Positions 55,098 to 62,429 of a stretch of DNA of 64,000 nucleotides are shown here, piece by piece; position 1 is the first letter of the stretch, and the number at the start of each line of letters is the position of its first letter. This DNA comes from Ichthyophis bannanicus (Eukaryota > Chordata > Amphibia > Gymnophiona > Ichthyophiidae). The translations under genes were made by a program, and so were the position numbers. The DNA lies in assembly GCA_033557465.1 (NCBI GenBank), contig CM066039.1, positions 402,337,440-402,401,439 of the forward strand, written 5' to 3'. The notes beneath the pieces were generated by a model. The model was given only the letters and a program-made list of their open reading frames with translations, did no database searches and was not told where the DNA came from.

Positions 55098-57971
55098 TCA
55101 GACCTCAAAGAGATTACGGAGGACTGCCTGTCCGAAAGCACTGTCCCTACGGGACTCCCTCTCGAGACAGTAATGGACCGCAAAAGTCTGGCTCGAAGAC
55201 CAAGTAGCGGCCCGGCAGATGTCTGCCAGCGGAACAGAGCGGAGGTAAGCCACTGACGTGGCCTTTGCCCGAACGCAATGAGCCGTGACTCGACTTTCTA
55301 AGGCGAGTCCGGCTGCCCCATAAGCCCAAGAGATACAGTCCGCAACCCAGATGGACAGAGTACGCTTGGAGACCGGGAGCCCCAATTTATTGGGGTCAAA
55401 GGACACAAAAAGCTGCGCAGCTTTACGGTGCTCCCGCGTACGGTCAAGGTAGAAGTTCAACGCCCTTCTACAGTCCAGGGTATGGAGGACCGTCTCAGCT
55501 CGGCTGGAGTGTGGTCTGGGAAAGAAGGTTGGAAGTACCACCTCCTGATTCAAGTGAAAAGGGGAGACCACTTTAGGCAGAAACTTTGGGTGAGTCCGTA
55601 GGACTGCCCTATTCTTGTAGAACCGAGTGTAGGGGGGATCAGACACGAGGGCCTGTAATTCACTTACGCGCCTAGCGGAAGTGAGGGCTATCAAGAACAG
55701 CGTTTTCCAAGACAGAAAACGGAGAGAGCAGGTAGCCATAGGTTCAAAAGGCGGACAGGTGATCCGCTGTAAAACCACATTCAGGTCCCAGTCAGGCGCT
55801 GGCGGGCGCAGAGGTGGTTTAAGTAGTAGGAGACCTCGGAGAAACCTCGCTACGAGAGGGTCGTTGGAGAGAGGTCTGCCGTCCACCGGCACATGATGTG
55901 CGGAAAGAGCACTGAGGTGAACTTTGACGGAGTTGGACTTAAGTCCCAGATTAGAGAGGTGTAGCAAGTACTGTAAGACCACCGACACCGGGCAGGAGAA
56001 GGGATCCTGAGACTGTTGGGTACACCAGACTGCAAAGCGACGCCATTTAAGGGCGTAGCATTTGCGGGTAGAAGGCCGTCGCGAAGCCAAGACGACCTCC
56101 TCCACCTCTGCCGGCAAGAGGAGAGGAGCAAGGACTACCCTCTCAGCAGCCAGGCCATGAGGTTGAGAGACCTGAGGTTGGGGTGCAGTAGGGACCCCTG
56201 ATCCTGGGTGAGGAGATCCGGTTGCACCCCCAGAGGGATTGGATCCTCCACCGCCAGTTGCAGCAAGAGCGGAAACCACGGCTGCCTGGGCCAGCGAGGG
56301 GCCACCAGGATCATGAAAGCTTTGTCTCGGAGAACCTTGAAAAGGGTCCGAGAGACTAACGGGATGGGAGGGAAAGCGTACAGAAGGCTCCCCGACCATG
56401 AGATCAGAAAGGCGTCCGCCGCCACCCGAAGGGGGTGAGGCTGACGAGAGCAGAAGCGAGGAAGCTGCCGGTTGTGAGGACTGGCAAAGAGATCCACTGT
56501 GGGGAGGCCCCACCTGAGGAAGAGCTTCTGAACGATCAAGGGGTCCAGACGCCACTCGTGCGGCTGGAGGACCCTGCTGAGTTTGTCCGCCAGGCAATTT
56601 TCTTGGCCCGGGAGATAAACTGCCTTGAGGAGAATGCCGTGACTGACGGCCCAAGAGCAGAGCTTCTGTGCCTCCCGGCAGAGGAGGAAGGAGCCCGTGC
56701 CCCCCTGCTTGTTCACGTAGAACATGGCAACTTGATTGTCCGTCTGGACAAGGACGGACTGTTGGGAGGTCAGGTGGGAGAAGGCCTTGAGAGCTAGGCG
56801 GATCGCCCTGAGCTCCAGGAAGTTGATCTGCTGAGCAGACTCCCACTTGGTCCAGAGGCCCTGAGTACGTGCCTCTTGGCAATGGGCTCCCCAGCCCAGG
56901 AGGGATGCATCGGTGGTCAGCACCCGGGTCGGCTGAGGTGACTGGAAAGGCATTCCCAATACCAGGTTCGGCTGCCGGAGCCACCACCGGATAGACGAGA
57001 CCAGCGGCTCGGAGACGCGCACCAGGTCTGCTAGGCCGCCCGTGGCCTGTCGCCACTGCTGGCGGAGACACCACTGAGCAGGCCGCATATTCAGGCGGGC
57101 ATTGGGGGTCACATGGACGGTGGAAGCCATATGGCCGAGCAGTCTCAGGAAGCGCCTGGCGGAGACCAGGGGCTGGCTGCGAAAGCGGTCGGCTAGATCC
57201 ATGAGCCGCTGAGCCCTGTCGAGCGGTAGGTACGCTCGCGCCTGAGGGGTGTGCAGCCTTGCGCCGATGAACTCGAGATCCTGTGAGGGGAGCAAAGTGG
57301 ACTTTGCGAAGTTGATGACAAAGCCCAAGTGCTGCAGCAGAGTCACCGTGCGGCACGTGGCGGTGGTGACCTCCTGAGCGGATGCTGCTCTGATGAGCCA
57401 GTCGTCGAGGTACGGAAAAACATAGAGGCCGTGAAGCCGGAGATGGGCCGCCACGACCGCGAGACATTTTGTGAAGACTCGCGGTGCGGAGGACAGGCCG
57501 AAGGGCAGTACTCTGTACTGGTAATGATTTCCTGCCACCACAAACCTTAGGTATTGGCGGTGGCTTGGGTGGATGAGGATGTGCGTGTAAGCATCCTTTA
57601 GATCCAAGGAGCATAGCCAATCTCCCTGCTGGAGGTAGGGCAGAAGGATTCCAAGGGTAAGCATTTTGAACTTCTCCCGCACAAGGAACTTGTTGAGGTT
57701 GCGCAAGTCCAGGATGGGTCGGAGGCCTCCTGTTCTCTTTGGTATCAGAAAATACCTTGAATAGAAGCCCTGACCTCTCAGGTGGTGTGGCACCGGTTCC
57801 ACCGCCTGATCCTGCAGAAGACCTGCTAACTCCTGAAGGAGCAACTCCCTGTGCAGAGGGGGGCGCGGAGGCTCTCCCGGAAAATAGGAGGGAGGGACCT
57901 GATGGAAGTGGAGAAGGTAGCCCTCTCGCACGACCTGAAGCACCCAGGCATCTGCGGTGATGCTGGACCAC
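55098..57971 (-). CDS. DIRS tyrosine recombinase ORF with long overlapping upstream frame
   Basis: The recombinase joins circular element DNA to the target. The recognisable enzyme occupies about 55098-56200: arm domain RRPSTRKCYALKWRRFAVWC and VVLQYLLHLSNLGLKSNSV, catalytic Arg in TSARRVSELQAL, H-x-x-R in TAHCVRAKA, and the nucleophilic Tyr most likely in FAVHYCLE. The same frame stays open a further 590 or so codons upstream, to 57971, across the RT-RNase H-MT gene, which is read in another frame. This frame is also the Gag frame (same phase as the stop at 58047). The upstream part has no recognised domain, being Pro/Ser/Gly-rich. The real start may be near 56200; overlapping recombinase and RT frames are known from Dictyostelium DIRS-1. 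Confidence 0.88.
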   Translation of the reverse strand: MVQHHRRCLGASGRARGLPSPLPSGPSLLFSGRASAPPSAQGVAPSGVSRSSAGSGGGTGATPPERSGLLFKVFSDTKENRRPPTHPGLAQPQQVPCAGEVQNAYPWNPSALPPAGRLAMLLGSKGCLHAHPHPPKPPPIPKVCGGRKSLPVQSTALRPVLRTASLHKMSRGRGGPSPASRPLCFSVPRRLAHQSSIRSGGHHRHVPHGDSAAALGLCHQLRKVHFAPLTGSRVHRRKAAHPSGASVPTARQGSAAHGSSRPLSQPAPGLRQALPETARPYGFHRPCDPQCPPEYAACSVVSPPAVATGHGRPSRPGARLRAAGLVYPVVAPAAEPGIGNAFPVTSADPGADHRCIPPGLGSPLPRGTYSGPLDQVGVCSADQLPGAQGDPPSSQGLLPPDLPTVRPCPDGQSSCHVLREQAGGHGLLPPLPGGTEALLLGRQSRHSPQGSLSPGPRKLPGGQTQQGPPAARVASGPLDRSEALPQVGPPHSGSLCQSSQPAASSLLLSSASPPSGGGGRLSDLMVGEPSVRFPSHPVSLSDPFQGSPRQSFHDPGGPSLAQAAVVSALAATGGGGSNPSGGATGSPHPGSGVPTAPQPQVSQPHGLAAERVVLAPLLLPAEVEEVVLASRRPSTRKCYALKWRRFAVWCTQQSQDPFSCPVSVVLQYLLHLSNLGLKSNSVKVHLSALSAHHVPVDGRPLSNDPLVARFLRGLLLLKPPLRPPAPDWDLNVVLQRITCPPFEPMATCSLRFLSWKTLFLIALTSARRVSELQALVSDPPYTRFYKNRAVLRTHPKFLPKVVSPFHLNQEVVLPTFFPRPHSSRAETVLHTLDCRRALNFYLDRTREHRKAAQLFVSFDPNKLGLPVSKRTLSIWVADCISWAYGAAGLALESRVTAHCVRAKATSVAYLRSVPLADICRAATWSSSQTFAVHYCLERESRRDSAFGQAVLRNLFEV

Positions 57972-58423
57972 CTGTTGGCGAAGTGAACCAGCCGGCCTCC
58001 GGTGCTGGGGGGAACCAGCGGGGGGGGAGAGGCTATGCTGAGCGAGTCAAAAACCCCCACCCTGCTGAGCAGGGGCTGGTGGCGCAGGCTTGGGGGCTTG
58101 CTGCCTACGGGACCCGTTACCCCGTCCCTTGGCCTGCTGGCCCTGTTGGGGAGCTGCAGGGGCCTGATAATGGGGGTATTGTTTGTAGGCAGCCGCCTTC
58201 CTCGGGTAAAAGGTCTTTTTTCCCGAGCCCTTCTTTTTCTGGGAAGGGGCGGAGGTCTTCCTAGAAAGCCTGGTCCTGGTGAGAGTCTCAGTCTCAATTT
58301 GTGCAGCCTTTTCCGCCATGGGCTTGCCAAAGAGGTTTTCGCCTCGGCAGGGGACATCGACCAACTTGTCCTGTACCCAGGGCTCAAGGTCGGACGACTG
58401 AAGCCAAGCCTGTCGGCGGGCAC
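56135..58423 (-). CDS. DIRS RT-RNase H-methyltransferase polyprotein
   Basis: It copies the element RNA, degrades the template and carries the DIRS-type methyltransferase-like domain. In order: RT fingers (KRTGGLRPILDLRNLNKFL), WLCSLDLKDAYTHI, LPFGLSSAPRVFTK and YVFPYLDDWLIRAA (YLDD at about 57392-57415); RNase H with LTTDASLLGWGAH, LELRAIRLAL, QTDNQVAMFYVNKQGG (56726-56745) and CLADKLSRVL; then DLFASPHNRQLPRFCS and LLYAFPPIPLVSRTL to AFMILVAPRWPRQPW, the MT region. The first about 125 codons (58423-58047) overlap Gag in a different frame. Expression is probably by +1 frameshift or internal initiation, since the first Met before the RT lies inside Gag. No stops. Confidence 0.93.
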   Translation of the reverse strand: MPADRLGFSRPTLSPGYRTSWSMSPAEAKTSLASPWRKRLHKLRLRLSPGPGFLGRPPPLPRKRRAREKRPFTRGRRLPTNNTPIIRPLQLPNRASRPRDGVTGPVGSKPPSLRHQPLLSRVGVFDSLSIASPPPLVPPSTGGRLVHFANRWSSITADAWVLQVVREGYLLHFHQVPPSYFPGEPPRPPLHRELLLQELAGLLQDQAVEPVPHHLRGQGFYSRYFLIPKRTGGLRPILDLRNLNKFLVREKFKMLTLGILLPYLQQGDWLCSLDLKDAYTHILIHPSHRQYLRFVVAGNHYQYRVLPFGLSSAPRVFTKCLAVVAAHLRLHGLYVFPYLDDWLIRAASAQEVTTATCRTVTLLQHLGFVINFAKSTLLPSQDLEFIGARLHTPQARAYLPLDRAQRLMDLADRFRSQPLVSARRFLRLLGHMASTVHVTPNARLNMRPAQWCLRQQWRQATGGLADLVRVSEPLVSSIRWWLRQPNLVLGMPFQSPQPTRVLTTDASLLGWGAHCQEARTQGLWTKWESAQQINFLELRAIRLALKAFSHLTSQQSVLVQTDNQVAMFYVNKQGGTGSFLLCREAQKLCSWAVSHGILLKAVYLPGQENCLADKLSRVLQPHEWRLDPLIVQKLFLRWGLPTVDLFASPHNRQLPRFCSRQPHPLRVAADAFLISWSGSLLYAFPPIPLVSRTLFKVLRDKAFMILVAPRWPRQPWFPLLLQLAVEDPIPLGVQPDLLTQDQGSLLHPNLRSLNLMAWLLRG

Positions 58424-59957
58424 CGATGCCGGCTGCGGCTACTCGAGCCGAGGCTTCAAAGCCATCATAGGCTGCTCGGGACATGAACTTTGAGCATTCC
58501 CGAATACCTGTGGACAAGGCTAGGAACCTCCGCAAGGGTTCCTCGGACAAACCAGCGGAGAAGCCGGCTAGCTCTTTAGCCAGATCCCTGAGATACATGC
58601 CCATGTAGAGCTGGTAAGTCTGGACACGACAGGCGAGCATAGAGCCCTGGAAGCACTTTTTGCCAAGGCCATCCAGGTTACGGGCCTCCCTTCCAGGAGG
58701 CACCGAGGAGTGCATCTTCTGGCTCTTAAGACGATGCATGGCCGATTCCACTACCATGGAATGGTGTGGCAACTGCGCCTTTTGAAAGCCAGGGCTCTTG
58801 CGGACTCGATAGATAGAATCGACCCGCTTGCTCAGGACCGGCGAGGAGGCCGGACTCTCCCACATGCGGAAGAGTAGTCGTTCCAGCATAGGAGGAACCG
58901 GCACAGTAAAGTGCTCCCTCGCGGGAGAGTCATACTGGAGGGCGTCGAGCTCTTCGGCTCGAGGCTCCTCCTCGGGGTCCGCAGGGAAGGCCAAAGCCTT
59001 GGCCATATCCCTAACGAAATCCGAGAACCGGGCATCCTCCGGGGGGGACTGCTTCCGAGGCTCGGACTCCGGAGAGTCCGATGGGACACACCGAGTCCGG
59101 AAAGAATCAGGTGACTCTTCCTCCTCAGACTCCCAGACCGACTCAGACGAGGACTCGGTGGGGTCGGCTCGGGCAGGGTGCGGCGCCAGCCGCCCCGACG
59201 CCGAGGGAGTCGGCGTCGGCGACCTCGGTCCCGAACGGGAGGCCGAGGGCGACCTCGACCGAGGATCGACTCGAGTTCTCATCGACTCGAGGATCGGCTC
59301 GGTCTCCGGGGTCGACTTGGACGTCGACGTCCCGGCGGTCGGGGCAGCGACGCCAGCGAAGCCAGCGAGCAGTGCCCGCTGCTGGTCCATGAAGGCAGAC
59401 AATCTGCTCTCCAAGGCCGTCAACCTGAGTCCGAGCTCAGGCGACCCAGCAGCCCCCGACGGCGTCGGGCCCGACGTCGGCTGACGCGGAGGCGAGTCCA
59501 GAAGGACAACAGGACTTACCCGGGCAGGCATCTCCGACTCCAGGCGAGGTCGCTTCGGGAGGTGTTCCTTCTCCAAGGACCCGGGGCGGCTGTCGGGGCT
59601 ATGCGACCTGGCCCTCGCGGAGCCAGGAGCGTCCACCGACGCCGCCCTCGCGGGTTTTTCCTTCCGTCGATGGTCCCCGGAGGGAGAACCCTGGTCGGAG
59701 GAGCTCCGTCGACGGTCCGAACTGGAGCCTTTCGACAGTGAGGCCTCCGACGAGGTCCGGGTACGGCTGGGGTCAGCGAAGATTCTTTCGCGCTGATGCC
59801 GCCGACTTCTCAACGCCTTCGAGGACAGTTTGCTGCAGGGCCCACAGATCAGTTCCTCGTGATCTGGGCCCAGGCAGCGGAGGCAAAGGTCGTGTGAGTC
59901 GGTGAGTGACATATTTCGGTCACACCGACCACACCGCTTAAAGCCACTGGCAGCCAT
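58047..59957 (-). CDS. DIRS Gag-like protein (636 residues, intact)
   Basis: It starts at ATG 59957. Residues about 8-45 form a zinc motif: CGRC, then DSHDLCLRCLGPDH, then CGPC. A long Ser/Arg/Asp-rich region (about 50-330) contains repeated acidic-Ser stretches (SSSESVWESEEEESPDSF). A conserved core follows (KMHSSVPPGREARNLDGLGK, then YQLYMGMYLRDLAKEL, then SSDLEPWVQDKLVDVPCRGE) and a Gln/Lys-rich tail ending QQGGGF. The core and zinc motif recur in all DIRS families here. Role in packaging is inferred from position and family. Confidence 0.92.
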   Translation of the reverse strand: MAASGFKRCGRCDRNMSLTDSHDLCLRCLGPDHEELICGPCSKLSSKALRSRRHQRERIFADPSRTRTSSEASLSKGSSSDRRRSSSDQGSPSGDHRRKEKPARAASVDAPGSARARSHSPDSRPGSLEKEHLPKRPRLESEMPARVSPVVLLDSPPRQPTSGPTPSGAAGSPELGLRLTALESRLSAFMDQQRALLAGFAGVAAPTAGTSTSKSTPETEPILESMRTRVDPRSRSPSASRSGPRSPTPTPSASGRLAPHPARADPTESSSESVWESEEEESPDSFRTRCVPSDSPESEPRKQSPPEDARFSDFVRDMAKALAFPADPEEEPRAEELDALQYDSPAREHFTVPVPPMLERLLFRMWESPASSPVLSKRVDSIYRVRKSPGFQKAQLPHHSMVVESAMHRLKSQKMHSSVPPGREARNLDGLGKKCFQGSMLACRVQTYQLYMGMYLRDLAKELAGFSAGLSEEPLRRFLALSTGIRECSKFMSRAAYDGFEASARVAAAGIGARRQAWLQSSDLEPWVQDKLVDVPCRGENLFGKPMAEKAAQIETETLTRTRLSRKTSAPSQKKKGSGKKTFYPRKAAAYKQYPHYQAPAAPQQGQQAKGRGNGSRRQQAPKPAPPAPAQQGGGF

Positions 59958-60196
59958 CGGGGGAAAAAGGGCCCCTGCGAGGTCAAAGGACCGGGCTGCC
60001 AGGGAAAAAACGAAAACGAAAGCTGACTAAGTCAGAAAAACCGAAAAACCGTTAGAGGACTCGAGACCGGCGTCGCGAGTCCGGGCGGGAAAACGACCGG
60101 CGTCGAACCGAAAGAAAAAAGGATAAATACAGAGGAAAATCAACTTTTTCGCGGGGACAAGACGGGGACGTCTGTAGGGCTCCGCGGAAAAAAGAA

Positions 60197-60356
60197 GACT
60201 GGCTAAGATGGCACCTTCGGGCGGGAAGACTACCGCGCATGCGCGCTGCAATTCCCAAAGGCTTTCTTTGAAAGCTGGGGAAAATTGCTCCGCGAGGGCT
60301 CCGTCGGCGCCGACGTCACCCATAAGTGAGGACTGACTTCCTGCTTGGTCCTGGAG
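60197..60356. repeat. DIRS-A right inverted terminal repeat
   Basis: Reverse complement of 54619-54777, ending TTGGTCCTGGAG without the 27-nt extension. It includes CGTCGGCGCCGACG (about 60303-60316). Confidence 0.93.
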
Positions 60357-60359
60357 AAA

Positions 60360-60468
60360 CATCAATACCCATATTTGTAAACAGGGTAGCATATTAAACA
60401 TTTCTCTGGTTATGTCCCAGCTAATCACAGGCAAGTAAGTTTCTGAATATGCTGCAGGAGATAGTAAC
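60360..60468. other. Unassigned flank
   Basis: Unrecognised AT-rich sequence between the DIRS-A right core and the foldback element. Confidence 0.4.
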
Positions 60469-60971
60469 ATCTATTCAAACCAAAGGAGGCAGCACTACTT
60501 ACACTAAAACCCCTGACCGGCTCAAACATTCAAGTTTCGCCCACTTTCAAATGGGCTGTATCAGGACATGTCAAACGGCCTTCAGAGAGGCTTGCTTTGC
60601 CACTGTCATTTGACATGTGCTGATGCAGCCCGCCTGAAAGTGGATGAAACGCGAGTCGACTGTTCTCATGGATGTGTGGGCACCTCTGAAGTTTGGAGTG
60701 TGATCAGGTTGATAAGTTAAGTGTTAGCCAAATGTTTTTCAGTTGTTTTAAATGCATTTTAAAATTGCAAAAACAGATAAGCTATTCTGGAAGCCTATAA
60801 ATAACATTTAGGGGCATTTCAATGAGCTGTTTTTAAGCAGTTGTAAGCTGCATTGCATAGCCGTTGGCCCCAGCTCTGAGGCTTCTTCACCCAACATCTA
60901 TTGAATGTTTGAGCCTGTCAGGGGTTTAAGTAGTGTAGGGTAGTGCTGCCTCCTTTGGTTTGAATAGATGT
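60469..60971. mobile_element. Foldback/MITE-like element with nested inverted repeats
   Basis: The outer arms, about 66 bp, ACATCTATTCAAACCAAAGG at 60469 and its complement ending near 60970, match along GAGGCAGCACTAC and CTCAAACATTCAA. A second inverted pair lies inside, at 60534-60575 and 60608-60652 (CACTTTCAAATGGGCTGTAT against the complement of GCAGCCCGCCTGAAAGTG). No ORF. The transposase family is not known; no unambiguous target-site duplication. Confidence 0.65.
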
Positions 60972-61110
60972 ATTATAGGTAAAGGGACAGGAAGTTGTTA
61001 CTGTTGGCAGGAGATAAAGCATAAACATGATGGTTTGCTATCGTTCAGGTGCAGTGCATTAGTCATCTAGGCTTTTGCTGGAGAACTCTCAGCAAACAGA
61101 GGAATATTAA
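60972..61110. other. Unassigned
   Basis: Nothing recognised. Confidence 0.4.
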
Positions 61111-61735
61111 ATGGCCACAAATGACCTTATCAGGCAGGTAGCTGAAGTTTCTGCTACGTTACAGCCAAAGCTGATAATCCAGATCTCGGGATCCAGATCT
61201 TTCTTCAGTTTAAGGACTCACTAAGAAGAATGCTTATGCAGCATTACTGCAGTGGTCAGATGTGGAAGAGTCAACTGGCCTGCCCTTGCCAAGCAGCACT
61301 TCTCTACCTAAAGTTCTTATGTACCCAGAGTTTGCCCAGAAAATAGCAGAGGTGGTACCTGTTACTTTGCAGGAAGGAAGAATCCACAGATCTGACATTT
61401 TCTGGTTATTGCAGTATGTGTGTGTCCCAAAGGAATCGAAGAAGTGTCCATCCATAGGCTATTACAAGAGCTACAAAATGTGAATATGGCAGACTCCAGT
61501 CTCCTGTGTGCTTCTTGTAAGGAAATTCTGAAATGTAAAGTACAGACAGCTCTACGCTTTAGTGAAATACAGTTATTCCACCAGTGGGTAGAGAGTTGGG
61601 ACAACACTGAAGAAAGCCAAACACTTCAATGCTCTGCTGGACAAGAAGCCAACACTTTTAGAAACCGTGCGAAATATGGTATTTCAAGAAGTCATGTTGA
61701 CTTCCATGACTGCAATAGACATGGTACAATATAAG
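61111..61735 (+). pseudogene. Unrecognised degraded coding-like stretch
   Basis: ATG at 61111 opens 38 codons to a TAA. Shifted frames then give 73 codons at 61262-61483 (VLMYPEFAQKIAEVVPVTLQ) and 104 codons at 61420-61734 (SSLLCASCKEILKCKVQTAL). The reading switches between frames as in a decayed gene or retrocopy. An AATAAA-containing AT-rich stretch (about 62077-62090) lies 340 bp downstream. I do not recognise the family. A degraded retroelement Gag or retrocopy are possibilities. Confidence 0.35.
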
Positions 61736-62429
61736 CACCAGTGTCTGCAAGGCAGGAAGTCCTTCACAAAGGTTTTCGTACACATTTGCTCTGGGAATTT
61801 CCCTCTATCAAAGAGTGTGATAAAGACTTAAAATCAACATATATTGCTTCTCCCCCTTATATGTTCTAGTCAGCTGTTCCATTAAATTAGTTGTTTACAG
61901 CATCCAGCAATGTAACCTCCCTGATGTGCTGATTCACTCAGTTGATAATGGGATGACTAAAGATTCCATACTGTTTTTCTACTTTTAGTACTCTAATCTC
62001 TGTAGCAATTCACAGTCAGGAGATTCATGTCAGGTGGACAGAAGCAAATCACCACCAGTTTGATTTGATTTGTTATTTTAATAAAATGTTGTACTCTTGT
62101 ATTTTGTATCATTGCGTCCCATTGGCTCTCTGATTATTCACTATACAGTTCAGGCTCCTGTTTGCAACATGCAAAGATCCCGAAGGTAAGAGTCGGAGAG
62201 TGCCTGATGAACCATCTTTGTGGTGTTGGGGACTAGATGGAATTCATTTGTGGGGATGGTTTCTGGCCTACGAAAGAGGGGACTGATTGAAAGATTAGGA
62301 GGGCAACATAATGGTTAGGGGGTAAAGGCGGCTCAAAGTTGATCGAGGGGTCATAATAGTGCCAAATTAATCAGGCTATGATTGCAGGATAAGAAGGGAA
62401 ATGTTGAGCGATTAGTGAGACTGGTGGAA
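61736..62429. other. Unassigned, includes poly(A)-signal-like sequence
   Basis: No repeat family recognised. AATAAA near 62080 in a T-rich setting. Confidence 0.4.

Larger units (their letters stand above)
54592..60356 (-). mobile_element. DIRS-A copy 2, complete with all frames open
   Basis: 5765 bp. Inverted terminal repeats at 54592-54777 and 60197-60356, identical over long blocks. The left repeat bears a 27-nt tip extension absent on the right. Core AAA on both sides (54589-54591 and 60357-60359), no target-site duplication. Gag, RT-RNase H-MT and recombinase frames are uninterrupted. CpG-rich throughout, unlike the decayed copies. This is the best candidate for a recently active element in the window. 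The flanks are not a recognised repeat. Confidence 0.95.

Noticed and set aside
56208..59741. Plus-strand frames of 70-220 codons in DIRS-A
   Set aside because: They lie antisense to intact Gag and RT in very GC-rich DNA, with few stops by composition alone.
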